Below are positions 42,551 through 51,284 of a stretch of DNA of 64,000 bases, piece after piece. The notes beneath the pieces are model-generated. The model was given only the letters and a program-made list of their open reading frames with translations, was not told the DNA's origin and made no database searches. The position numbers and the translations under genes are program-made. The stretch is from NCBI GenBank assembly GCA_963712715.1, contig CAVQJI010000041.1, positions 1-64,000 on the forward strand, given 5' to 3'. Position 1 is the first letter of the stretch. Every line of letters starts with the position of its first letter. Origin of the DNA: JAFEDN01 sp963712715 (GTDB taxonomy: Bacteria; Pseudomonadota; Gammaproteobacteria; Coxiellales; Coxiellaceae).

Positions 42551-43476
42551 TGTCTATCCTAAATCCCCCAGAATTCATCCGCTCCCTGCGTCAGTAAATT
42601 TTCGGCCACCTGTTAGCCATTTCTTCTGCCTGCGACACCTCACCGCTTAAGACCGCTTTGAGCTGGAACTGGCCATCGGCGGAACCGATCATGGCCTGTA
42701 AGGTTAACTTTTGGTCAATAATTTGCGCGTATGCTCCGATCGGCGTGTAACAGTCTCCCCCCAGGCGGCGATTCACTGCGCGTTCAGCCTTAATACATTG
42801 ATGAGATTCCCAATGATTCAGAGCGGCTATTAAATTCTGGGTTTCCAGGTCATCAGCGCGGCATTCAATGCCCAAAGCGCCCTGGCCGATAGCAGGGAGA
42901 AATTCCGCTGGATTCAGATATTGGGTGATGCGTCCGGCTAATCCCAACCGCTTAAGTCCTGCGCAGGCGAGGATAATGGCGATCAAATTCGCCATTATCG
43001 AATTTCGACAAACGCGTACCAACGTTGCCCCGCAAAGGTTTGATGACGAGGTCAGAACGGTGTCCACGCCATTGGCATTGCCGACGAGGGCTGGCTGTGC
43101 CAATGACCGCGTGTACGGGCAGATCACGCCAATCCGAAATGCGATGCGCGATCAGAGCGTCGCGCGGATCTTCCCGCTGACACACCGCCGCCAGAATTAA
43201 CCCGGGGCAAGGTGTTACCGACATGTCTTTGACTGAATGCACCGCGATATCGGCGGTGTTTTCCAGTAAAGCGCTTTGTAATTCTTTAACAAATAAGGAC
43301 TTGCCGCCCAATTGAGTCAATTCAACGTCGGTTCTTTTATCACCCGCGGTTATTAATCCTACCAATTCAATCTTCAGATGCGGATGATGAAACTCCAATT
43401 GCTGTTTGACCGCTTCGGCCTGCCAAAGCGCCAGCGGACTTTTACGGGTAGCCAATCGCAATGTGAGACTGGTCAT
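42551..43476 (-). pseudogene. hemC: porphobilinogen deaminase gene with two frameshifts
   Basis: From 43476: LRLATRKSPLALWQAEAVKQ, DKRTDVELTQLGGKSLFVKELQSALL, IAVHSVKDMS and LRGNVGTRLSKFDNGEFD are HemC. An extra C near 42979 (GATCGCC for GATGCC) shifts the frame. The next part, AIILACAGLKRLGLAGRITQ, LPAIGQGALGIECR and NRRLGGDCYTPIGA (dipyrromethane Cys), is in a second frame. A second indel near 42610 means the real tail ENLLTQGADEFWGI is read in the first frame to the stop at about 42551. The enzyme makes hydroxymethylbilane. Confidence 0.85.
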
Positions 43477-44338
43477 AACGAAAGTTTATCTAATTGTTGA
43501 TCTTTTTCTTGCCATAAACCGTTCAGCCATTGCTGGAAATGCCGCCGAAATGTCCGATCTTCATAAGGATCGCCCACCAGGTCGGGAATGACGGGTAGTA
43601 ATTCATAATGCAAATAAATTTTCACGATTTTCCCGCTTAAAAAATCCCAGAACGATAAATTTTGCGGTTTATAATGAAGCGTCACGTTGAGAATACCGCT
43701 CAACTGCTGATGTAATTCCTGCAGCGCCAGGGCGACCCCGGTAGCTTTTGGTTTGAGCAGATGCTGGTAAGGCGATTGCTGCGCGTCGTGTTTTGCCTTG
43801 GTAAACCGTGTACCCTCTACAAAATTAACCACCGCTGTCGGAAAATCTTTAAATTTACCGCAGGCATATCGTGTGGTTTCAATATCCCGGGTCTTTAGTT
43901 GCGGATTCTTGCGAACTTCTTCGTGGCTATGGCGCGCCATAAACGGATATCCGAGAAAATAACATGCCCAACCGGCGACAGGTAATGACCAGAGTAATTC
44001 TTTCTTCATGAAGAATTTTAATATCGGCAACTGCTTACGGAACACCACGCCTAAAACCAGAATATCCATCCAGGATTGATGATTACAGATCAGTAGATAC
44101 CAGTTTTGCGGATCGAGGGCATCTGCACCCTCAATTTGCCATTTTTTATAGGTACTGAGTTGTAAAATCCAGTAGTTAACATCCATCCACCAGACCGGCC
44201 ATTTTTGTAACCAGGCGAGTCGCGATGACGCCAGGCGGGCAACGGTAACAGATGAATCAGGCAGAACAGGATCAGAATGCTGATAGCCACCACAAGCATA
44301 TTGATTAAAAGTAATATTAGCGCGATGGCTGCACGCAT
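43473..44338 (-). pseudogene. PlsC/YihG-type acyltransferase gene with one frameshift
   Basis: The ORF starting at 44186 holds the catalytic CNHQSWMD box (NHxxxxD type), FVEGTRFT and the C-terminal end, and would look like a complete 237-residue protein. But the native start is upstream: a separate frame from 44338 encodes the membrane anchor MRAAIALILLLINMLVVAIS then LILFCLIHLLPLPAWRHR. Reading one frame over, SRLAWLQKWPVWWMDVNYWI joins the two near 44220. A one-base indel thus separates anchor from catalytic domain. The family acylates lysophosphatidate or related lipids at the inner membrane. It overlaps hemC by ATGA. Confidence 0.75.
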
Positions 44339-44347
44339 GTCAGCCTC

Positions 44348-44896
44348 CTAAAATCCCGGCTGGGATGCCGGTGTCGCCTGGCGTTTGAGTTGCTCCGCCT
44401 GTTGGTACATATCCATGGGTGCTGTCTGAACGCGGATAGAAAAAGGACAGTCGCTTTGAGACGGCGTCTCGCAATTTGCATATCCACCGAGATTAGCGCT
44501 CCATTGGCCGCCCTGTGGCGCGTAAGCGAGAATTTTATAGGCTAATACCACCGGGAATGAAGTTTCTTCTTCACCGCGATAAACGCAAAATATTTGACCC
44601 ACATTCGTTCCGCGCCATTGTGCGCCTGAAAAACGGGTAATTTTATCCACGAAAGAGAGGTCATAACTTTTCCAGCCCACCGACGCATACCAGGTGCGGG
44701 TCTCGGGGTCTTTTTTTAGAGCGGCGATGGGCGGACAAAAAAATAAATTTTGCACGGTTTTCGCTGGAGGTTGCGCGGGCGGGGCTGAAGCGTTTTCTGT
44801 ATCAGTATCAGGCCCTCCGGCATAAACAGCGCCCGCGATGCCGCAGAGGACAATCGCGGCGCATCGTTGCAGAAATCGTAAGTCGTTGGCTCTCAT
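44348..44896 (-). CDS. secreted DUF3757-like protein
   Basis: The 182-residue protein has a signal peptide (CAAIVLCGIAGAVYAGG, residues about 12-28), a Pro/Ala-rich linker and a cysteine-containing domain with WYASVGWKSYDLSFVDKITRFSGAQWRGTNVGQIFCVYRG and ANLGGYANCETPSQSDCPF. This resembles DUF3757 proteins seen in Legionella, as I recall them. No enzymatic motif is seen. A disulfide-bonded periplasmic role is likely. Confidence 0.6.
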   Translation of the reverse strand: MRANDLRFLQRCAAIVLCGIAGAVYAGGPDTDTENASAPPAQPPAKTVQNLFFCPPIAALKKDPETRTWYASVGWKSYDLSFVDKITRFSGAQWRGTNVGQIFCVYRGEEETSFPVVLAYKILAYAPQGGQWSANLGGYANCETPSQSDCPFSIRVQTAPMDMYQQAEQLKRQATPASQPGF

Positions 44897-44937
44897 AATG
44901 CCGCTAGTTTACCGGATATTTTTATCTTTGGCCAGGT

Positions 44938-45111
44938 GCAGCAATTTCCGCTGAGTACAGCGAGAATTACTTCCTGGTTTATATCCTGCGCGAGGCAAAG
45001 CCTCTGCTCGGAATGAAGGAGGAGAATCGCGATTCTCCCCCTTGCGATCCCTCATCGCGGGGATAATTTTCTACGAAAATTATTTTTTTATAAGGGTGAT
45101 TTATTTTATTA
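44938..45111 (+). repeat. MITE-like element (family 1, copy E), right end lost
   Basis: It begins GCAGCAATTTCCGCTGAGTAC and holds CTGCGCGAGGCAAAGCCTCTGC, GGAGAATCGCGATTCTCCCC, GCGGGGATAATTTTCTACG and GGGTGATTTATTTTATTA, like copy F. It lacks the right terminal repeat. The promoter of the next toxin-antitoxin pair starts directly at its end. Confidence 0.85.
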
Positions 45112-45112
45112 G

Positions 45113-45141
45113 TTGATTTTTTGGTTTTGGAGACGTATAAT
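45113..45141 (+). promoter_or_regulatory. promoter of the PIN toxin-antitoxin pair
   Basis: TTGATT (45113-45118), 17 bp and TATAAT (45136-45141) lie 31 bp upstream of the antitoxin ATG. The -35 box touches the edge of repeat copy E. Confidence 0.65.
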
Positions 45142-45172
45142 AAACATAGATTTTGACGTACAGGAAATTTTT

Positions 45173-45421
45173 ATGCACTCATCAGTTAAATTGACGTTAC
45201 GCCTGGACAAGAAATTAATTAATTTCGCCAAACGTTATTCCGCTCAACAGGGTAAATCCGTATCGCAAATGGTCGCGGAATATTTTAATTTGTTAGAAGA
45301 TTCTGTTCCTCAAAAGAAACAGGCCATCCTTCCCATCACCAATTCACTGGTAGGGATTCTGAAAAATAGTAAAATTTCTGAAAAAGATTATAAGAAATAT
45401 CTGGAAAATAAGTATTTGTGA
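45173..45421 (+). CDS. antitoxin of a PIN-domain toxin pair (DUF6364-like)
   Basis: The 82-residue protein begins HSSVKLTLRLDKKLINFAKRYSAQQGKSVSQMVAEYFNLL, a ribbon-helix-helix pattern of DUF6364-type antitoxins, followed by a flexible toxin-binding tail. The frame is open from 45113, but the ATG at 45173 with a CAGGAAA ribosome-binding site is preferred. Its stop overlaps the GTG start of the toxin. Confidence 0.8.
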   Translation: MHSSVKLTLRLDKKLINFAKRYSAQQGKSVSQMVAEYFNLLEDSVPQKKQAILPITNSLVGILKNSKISEKDYKKYLENKYL

Positions 45422-45855
45422 AAGTATTATTTGACACGAATGTTATCCTTGATTTATTACTGGACCGTCAGCCTTTCTCAACGGATGCGATTCAGCTAGT
45501 TCAAATGGTGGAAATGAGTTTGCTGATCGGATATTTATCAGCAACAACAATTACCACTTTGCAATACTTGGCTTCTAAAGTAGTTGGAAAAGCAAAAGCG
45601 AATTTAGAGATAAAAAAATTAATGACCTTATTTGACGTTGCTCCAGTCAATAGAATTGTTATAGAAAATGCACTGCAAAGCGGGTTTCAGGATTTTGAAG
45701 ATGCCGTATTGCACGAAGCGGCTCGCCATCAGGGAATTCAGGCTATTGTCACTCGCAATCTTAAGGATTTTTCTAGCGCCAAAATGCCGGTTTATACCCC
45801 TAACCAGTTGATAAAATTGGTGCCTGCGTTAATTGGTTTAGAAGCAGGGAAATAA
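45418..45855 (+). CDS. PIN-domain ribonuclease toxin
   Basis: The 145-residue protein has the PIN start VLFDTNVILDLLLDR with the first Asp, a later acidic cluster FQDFEDAVLHEAAR and VTRNLKDF near the end, with acidic residues in the places that bind Mg2+. It starts at GTG (45418), overlapping the antitoxin stop by 4 bp. VapC-type toxins cut tRNA or rRNA. The specific target is unknown. Confidence 0.87.
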   Translation: MKVLFDTNVILDLLLDRQPFSTDAIQLVQMVEMSLLIGYLSATTITTLQYLASKVVGKAKANLEIKKLMTLFDVAPVNRIVIENALQSGFQDFEDAVLHEAARHQGIQAIVTRNLKDFSSAKMPVYTPNQLIKLVPALIGLEAGK

Positions 45856-46668
45856 ATGTCAACTTATATTATCGGCGACGTTCAGGGATGTTATGCCGAG
45901 CTGCAAAAATTATTAGAGCGAATTCATTTTGATCCCGGCAAAGACCGGTTGGGGTTCGCCGGCGATCTCGTTAATCGTGGGCCTGATTCTTTGGCGGTGC
46001 TGCGTTTTGTTAAAAATCTGGCGGATCCCCTGGTGGTGTTGGGTAACCACGATTTTTATTTGTTGGCGATAGGGTATGGGGCGGTGGTGTATCGTGGCGG
46101 CCACACTTTGCAGGCTGTACTAGAGGCTCCCGATAAACTGGAATTGCTGGACTGGTTACGCCAACAGCCGCTAGCCATTTATATGCCGGACTCTGAGGCT
46201 GTGATCGTGCATGCCGGAATTCCTCCACAATGGACGCTCCGCGCTGCACTTGCGAATGCCGCGATAGTCGAGCAGGCTTTGCGCGGACCTGATTTTTTCA
46301 ATTACCTGCATGAGCTTGAATTTCACCGCAGTGAATTGGCGAAATGGAACGATCAACTCGCGGGAATTGAGAGAATTCGTTATAACGTCAATGCGTTCAC
46401 CCATCTGCGTTTTTGCACAGAGGATGGCACACTCGATTTAACCAATAAAACCGCGCATTCGGAAGAGCCAGGACGATTTCGTCCCTGGTACGAGTGGTAC
46501 CGTTTATCCCAGCGTGTGCTTTTCGGACATTGGGCAGCGCTGGAAGGACGATTGCAAAATTCTCATTGCGAAGCCCTGGATACCGGCTGTGTGTGGGGAG
46601 GTGAGTTAACGGCTTATCGACTGGAAGACGGCCAGCGCTTTTCTGTGCCGGGGCTTAAAGTAAAATAA
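45856..46668 (+). CDS. apaH: symmetrical diadenosine tetraphosphatase
   Basis: The 270-residue metallophosphatase hydrolyses Ap4A to two ADP. Motifs are GDVQGC (residues about 7-12), FAGDLVNRGPDS, LGNHDFYLL and VHAGIPPQW, plus CVWGGELTAYRL near the end. It starts immediately after the PIN toxin stop. Length is normal. Confidence 0.95.
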   Translation: MSTYIIGDVQGCYAELQKLLERIHFDPGKDRLGFAGDLVNRGPDSLAVLRFVKNLADPLVVLGNHDFYLLAIGYGAVVYRGGHTLQAVLEAPDKLELLDWLRQQPLAIYMPDSEAVIVHAGIPPQWTLRAALANAAIVEQALRGPDFFNYLHELEFHRSELAKWNDQLAGIERIRYNVNAFTHLRFCTEDGTLDLTNKTAHSEEPGRFRPWYEWYRLSQRVLFGHWAALEGRLQNSHCEALDTGCVWGGELTAYRLEDGQRFSVPGLKVK

Positions 46669-46675
46669 CAGAAGT

Positions 46676-47544
46676 TCATGGTTTGTCTCTAATCGCCAGC
46701 CAGTCTTTCAATTGTTGGGATGTTATTCCCAAGCCAGCGATGCGCTGCAAACTAATTTCCTGTAAGTCTTCAGTCACGGTGGCGCGAAAACGCTGCCGAT
46801 GAACTTCAGGAATTTCAGTGATCTGCCCTTGCAAATAATTATCCAAGCTTGTTGATATTAATTGGTTGATGATGATGTGTCGAATAATCCGGCGGCGCAC
46901 CTGCCTGAACCGAACTCTCACTTCATCATAGCCAATCGCTTCGGCGTTGGAATCATACTGCTGGCAGCTTTATGATTCAGTATCATCACTTTTTCAGCAT
47001 CGAGCTTGCCTTCCGCACTGGCGCCTTCAAAAATTAACCGCTCAGTATCCAGCAACGAATAAGTATTGCCTTCTAAACGCGATGAGTTGTAGGATAAATC
47101 GATCAATAAACGATTATATATTTTTCTGGCATAGGCGCCCGCCGAATTTTTATCAACACCGCGTTGTCCCTGTGCGTGCATTTTCTCGCGATCATGGAGG
47201 GGCAAATAAAAAGTTTGGTTAGGATTATACTCATATAACCATTGTTTGTTATAAACCACCGGTGCTCGCCGAAAAATCGGCTGGCGAACATAATCAATGG
47301 CTTTCAGAGCCGGTGCGTTAAAAAAACTCTGGCGAACCGAAGGCGAAGTCAATTCATAACGAGTGCCGCTTTTATGCCCAATTTTTATGACTAAACCTTC
47401 GGAAACCATCTCATTGAGCCAACGCCGGACCGTTCGTTCAGCGAAAACCGGTCCCAAAAATTCCATCAATTCATTCAATGAAGCAGGGGCATTTTTCTTT
47501 TGCAAAGCCAATAGTACGGCCATTTTTTTTTCTTTTTTGGTCAT
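46676..47544 (-). pseudogene. Fic-family gene lacking the active-site motif
   Basis: From ATG 47544 (frame open to 47595) the gene encodes a winged-helix-like start (LLALQKKNAPASLNELMEFL, ERTVRRWLNEMVSEGLVI) and the Fic N-terminal part RLLIDLSYNSSRLEGNTYSL then AEGKLDAEKVMILNHKAA. The frame then slips (stop at 46918). One frame over the sequence continues QYDSNAEAIGYDEVRV and a C-terminal piece (RHRQRFRATVTEDLQEI-type region) to 46676. The HPFxxGNGR motif and about 150 residues around it are absent. It cannot AMPylate. An inhibition-helix-like SxxxEG segment remains. Confidence 0.65.
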
Positions 47545-47635
47545 AAATATCATCCGATAAATCAGCATGTTACATAATTTACGGCCAAATGGCAATTAAA
47601 TACGGCCATTTTTTAAGAATTACGGCCATTTTCTC

Positions 47636-48124
47636 TCATTTTCTTTTTCGATCCATCTGTACGCAGCGAAAGGCAAAACAGTTGGCGGCGTCGGCGGCAT
47701 GAAAAAAACTCTGCGTTTCGCGCCATTCGGCGGGGTTCCAGTCGGGAAACCAGGTGTCGCCAGGCAAATCGCAATCAATAAAGGTGAGATATAAACGTTG
47801 GGCAAAGGGCAACGCCTGTTGATAGAGTGTCGCGCCGCCCATCACCATCAGTTCCTCGTCTGGCCGCACCGCGGCCAGCGCCTCTTCCCAGCTATGATAT
47901 ATTTCACAGCCGGGCAAATGCAGGCCTGATTGTTGCGTCAGCACCAAATTGCGCCGGTTCGGTAACGGGCGGCCTATACTCTGAAAAGTGCGGCGTCCCA
48001 TCAGTACCGTTTTACCAAGAGTGATTTTTTTAAAGTGCGCTAACTCCGCGGGCAGGCGCCACGGCATCCGGCCTTCATACCCAATAACGTTATGACTAGC
48101 CATGGCGGCGATTAGAGAAATCAT
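47636..48124 (-). CDS. folA: dihydrofolate reductase
   Basis: The 162-residue enzyme begins MISLIAAMASHNVIGYEGRMPWRLPAELAHF with the catalytic-region acid replaced by a PAEL context, LMGRRTFQSIGRPLPNRRNLVL for NADPH, and MVMGGATLYQQALP. The frame is open to 48148, but the ATG at 48124, overlapping the kinase stop as ATGA, gives the canonical start. It reduces dihydrofolate for thymidylate and purine synthesis. Confidence 0.95.
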   Translation of the reverse strand: MISLIAAMASHNVIGYEGRMPWRLPAELAHFKKITLGKTVLMGRRTFQSIGRPLPNRRNLVLTQQSGLHLPGCEIYHSWEEALAAVRPDEELMVMGGATLYQQALPFAQRLYLTFIDCDLPGDTWFPDWNPAEWRETQSFFHAADAANCFAFRCVQMDRKRK

Positions 48125-49782
48125 GAAGTGATACACTGGTTTAAGCAAATTTTGAGATCATTTTCAATCTCGCTGTCAATCGTTAACACTGCCCCGGTTT
48201 CCTCACTGCGCTTCAAAGGCAGCCGCACAAAAAAACGCGAGCCTTTGCCTGGTTCGCTCGTTACCCAGATTTTGCCGCCGAGATGTTCAATAAAATTTTT
48301 GATAATGGATAAACCCAGACCGCTGCCGGAATACTGCCCCTGATACGCCGGATTTAATCGATGAAATTCTTCAAAAACGGCATTGTATTTAGATTCCGGA
48401 ATGCCGATGCCGGTATCTTCAACAATCAGAAGTAGGGGAAAATCATCAGGATTTGACGTGAGTATTTCATTATCGCGGCTAACCCATATCGTAACCCCGC
48501 CCTGGTTGGAAAATTTGAGGGCGTTGCTAATGAGATTAAGCAGGATCCGTTGAATCATGCTGGGCGTACTTTTGAACCGGCGGGGGAGATGCTCAGGATA
48601 AATTAAATTTAACGTTAAATTTTTATGTTTCACCAGCGGTGCAAAGAGCTGTGTCATCCGCAGAATTAATTCGTGTAAATCGAAAGTTTCACTCACTCGC
48701 TGATGGTGTTCATTGGATTCCAGTTTTGTTAAATTAATGACATTATTCAACAAGGCGAGCAATTCATTGCTGGCGTTGACGATGCCAATGATGTCAGGTT
48801 TAAATTCCTCAGGGATATTTTCCAGCAACCAGCCACCCACCCCGCTAATGCCAACCAGCGGCGTGCGAATGTCGTGGCTGATGTTAGCGATAAACTCGCT
48901 TTTATATTGACTGGCGTTTTCAGCTTTTTGCCTGGCTTGGTCCAGCTCCAGTTCTATCTGTTTTTGCCTGGTGATGTCTGTGGAAATTCCTAACACGCCA
49001 ATGACTTCTCCAGCATCATTGAACATGGGGGATTTGGAAGATAAATAATGATGACTTTTGCCATTAAAAAAACCGGTTTCCTCAGTGATGCTAGACTTGC
49101 CTGTTTGTAGGATCTTTAAATCGTGTTCACGAACTTTTTGTGCGAGGTCGGGGTGCCAGTTGAGCATCTTGCCAACGTCAAAAATATTTTTGCCAATTAA
49201 ATCCATGCGGTTATTAAATCCCATTATTTTTGCTTGCTGGTCATTGCAGCCGATTACGCGACTTTCAGTATCTACCCAATAGATATTATTCGACGAAGAT
49301 TTGAGAATGCTTTCCAGGTACAAATCAGTAGCATATTTAGAAGCTTCCAGGAGTTGTTGCAAATTTTTTTGTGGAGTGATATCGGTTGAAACACCCAAAA
49401 TGCCTTGTATTTTTCCCTGCTCATCATAAAAGGGCGCTTTATAAGAAAGATAAGTCCGATGCAGGAAGTTCTCCTCAAATAAAATTGGTTTATTTTCATT
49501 CATAATTTGTGTATTGTTATTACAGAGTTTTTGTACCATATTGGGATCTATTGGGAAAGTTTCGCAAATTTGGGTGATGCTTTTACCAATAATCTCCTGA
49601 GGTGTTTTTGCATTTAAAAAATGCGCTTGCGTAACATTTGTTAGTAAAATTCTATGTTCCTTATCCGTCCAGTAAATATGTAGCCCTTCATAATTTGCAT
49701 TCAGCAAGCTTGTAAGATAGGGATTAGGAAGTTCTGATGATTGCCGGGACCCTTTACGTAAAAAAAAATCAACCCTATTCAC
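48121..49782 (-). CDS. PAS-PAS sensor histidine kinase
   Basis: The 553-residue soluble kinase has two PAS domains (about residues 25-140 and 155-275, each ending GVLGISTDIT.QK or similar), a coiled-coil linker, a HisKA domain with FIANISHDIRTPLVGISGVGG (phospho-His near 300) and a HATPase_c with ISNALKFSNQGG, EDTGIGIPESKY and SGSGLGLSIIK. It has no membrane segment and no receiver domain, and no response regulator gene lies next to it, so the partner is elsewhere. The stop overlaps the folA start. PAS ligands are unknown. Confidence 0.9.
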   Translation of the reverse strand: MNRVDFFLRKGSRQSSELPNPYLTSLLNANYEGLHIYWTDKEHRILLTNVTQAHFLNAKTPQEIIGKSITQICETFPIDPNMVQKLCNNNTQIMNENKPILFEENFLHRTYLSYKAPFYDEQGKIQGILGVSTDITPQKNLQQLLEASKYATDLYLESILKSSSNNIYWVDTESRVIGCNDQQAKIMGFNNRMDLIGKNIFDVGKMLNWHPDLAQKVREHDLKILQTGKSSITEETGFFNGKSHHYLSSKSPMFNDAGEVIGVLGISTDITRQKQIELELDQARQKAENASQYKSEFIANISHDIRTPLVGISGVGGWLLENIPEEFKPDIIGIVNASNELLALLNNVINLTKLESNEHHQRVSETFDLHELILRMTQLFAPLVKHKNLTLNLIYPEHLPRRFKSTPSMIQRILLNLISNALKFSNQGGVTIWVSRDNEILTSNPDDFPLLLIVEDTGIGIPESKYNAVFEEFHRLNPAYQGQYSGSGLGLSIIKNFIEHLGGKIWVTSEPGKGSRFFVRLPLKRSEETGAVLTIDSEIENDLKICLNQCITS

Positions 49783-49833
49783 TATTCCGCGCAGTTTACG
49801 GATTATGGTGGATAGAAGTTGATTGCATATCCG

Positions 49834-50943
49834 TTACCACCTTTTGAAACTAAGATTTATATCGACTCCTGTGACATGGGCAATGCCAATAGTCGCAAGT
49901 ACGCCAACGGTTGCTGCAACGCCTGGTGATGCAAAAAAGGCTTGATAGCCATTCCAAAAAGATTTTGATATAGACGAAGCATTAAACTTTGTCATGTTGG
50001 CCTCTTCTATAGGTTTAATAATCTTCCGGTCTAATACATTGCTTATAGCAGCGGATTTTATTTCCCTGGGGAGATTTGATTCAACTACTAATTTAATCAC
50101 AGCTAACTCAGCGTCGTCAAACTCAAACCTGTATTTATCTTTGTATGATTTATCAGGAGCAGATGAAATACGGCATATTGGGGGAGCGGAGAGAACGGAT
50201 TTCGTTTTTTCCTCTGAGAATGACCTTTTTTTGTTAAATGCAATGGTAACAACTTGCATTTTTTTGTGTTTTTCCAGAATGGGAATTATCTTGGCGTTTT
50301 TTATCTCTGACGGCGTCTGGGGTTTTGTGAAAAAAGCCATGGTCATGTTCATGGCCTTACGCAATTTATCATCTACATCGGTATAAAGTAAAACAGTAAA
50401 TCCTTGCAGGGCAAAAAAAGCAAAAGCGGCAAATTCAAAGTGAGTATATTCCGTCATGTATTGAGTAAGCATCTCTTTCACTGTGGCTTTGCCATATACG
50501 AGAACCAGGTCTTGTCGCTGGAGTATTTTCTTAAAGTGTGTGTCGATAAATTTAGTAGTTTGTCCATTTAAGGTGTTCTTGAGGGCGGATTCATTAAATT
50601 GACAATATGAATGAAGGCGTAGAAATAAGGCGTTACAGATTTTGTTATCCAGTAAATCACTGCTTAGAAAAATTTTTTTGGAATATTCTTGCAAGTTTTG
50701 TTGTTTTTCAAACCAATCTTTCTCTAGAGATTTAATAGATTTTTTAGCGTTGCTTTCAATTTTTGTTTTAGTAACCTTTAAAGCGGGTAAATGTTGAACA
50801 TGTTTTGAATCGTTCTTGGCAATGCCGATGGAATTGAGAAAAGCTAAGTCAAAATACAGAAAACCTATGCCGCAGAGGGCGGCTATTTTTTTTGCATTTA
50901 TTTCCGTGAAGCAGCAGGAGAGGACTGTTTCTGAAAGCTTCAT
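49834..50943 (-). CDS. hypothetical protein with C-terminal membrane segment
   Basis: The 369-residue protein has an N-terminal hydrophobic stretch (ALCGIGFLYFDLAFLNSIGIA, about 21-41), a coiled-coil region (KSIKSLEKDWFEKQQNLQEYSKKI), a second hydrophobic run (FAAFAFFALQGFTVLLY, about 173-190), a basic linker with proline-serine, and a C-terminal hydrophobic stretch (GVAATVGVLATIGIAHV, about 343-360). I do not recognise the family. Composition differs from housekeeping genes (Lys/Asn-rich), as in lineage-specific effector candidates. Confidence 0.6.
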   Translation of the reverse strand: MKLSETVLSCCFTEINAKKIAALCGIGFLYFDLAFLNSIGIAKNDSKHVQHLPALKVTKTKIESNAKKSIKSLEKDWFEKQQNLQEYSKKIFLSSDLLDNKICNALFLRLHSYCQFNESALKNTLNGQTTKFIDTHFKKILQRQDLVLVYGKATVKEMLTQYMTEYTHFEFAAFAFFALQGFTVLLYTDVDDKLRKAMNMTMAFFTKPQTPSEIKNAKIIPILEKHKKMQVVTIAFNKKRSFSEEKTKSVLSAPPICRISSAPDKSYKDKYRFEFDDAELAVIKLVVESNLPREIKSAAISNVLDRKIIKPIEEANMTKFNASSISKSFWNGYQAFFASPGVAATVGVLATIGIAHVTGVDINLSFKRW

Positions 50944-51284
50944 ATTATTTAAGCGAATTTCAAGTGTCTCTGGATTGATTTTAAAGGAAGGGCAGACAGC
51001 CCGAGGACATTGCTTTTCTCTAAATCAATATTAAGTTTTGCCAGATTCGATATAATAGATGGTGATTCGTTTTTCATTTATGTTCCTTAAAATAATTAAT
51101 GATTAATAATGACATCCTGTAGAAGAATATCCAGAAAAAGGGGACGACTTACCTTTGGACAAGCATGACGAATCAATCCTTGAAATCATCATAATAGAAC
51201 TATAGAGAATTTTAAATAAAACTGCAACATTTCGGCCGGTCCATTGTGACAAATTGAGATTGTTGAATAATTCAATGTTTATTC
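50944..51284. other. AT-rich gap without a gene
   Basis: No supportable gene or tRNA is seen. Short frames of 60-70 codons exist but have no ribosome-binding site or domain. The region probably holds the promoter of the minus-strand gene ending at 49834. Confidence 0.4.

Noticed and set aside
44090..44338. 82-residue separate membrane protein gene
   Set aside because: The anchor sequence and the following frame together match the N-terminus of the YihG/PlsC-type acyltransferase, so it is the 5' part of that frameshifted gene.
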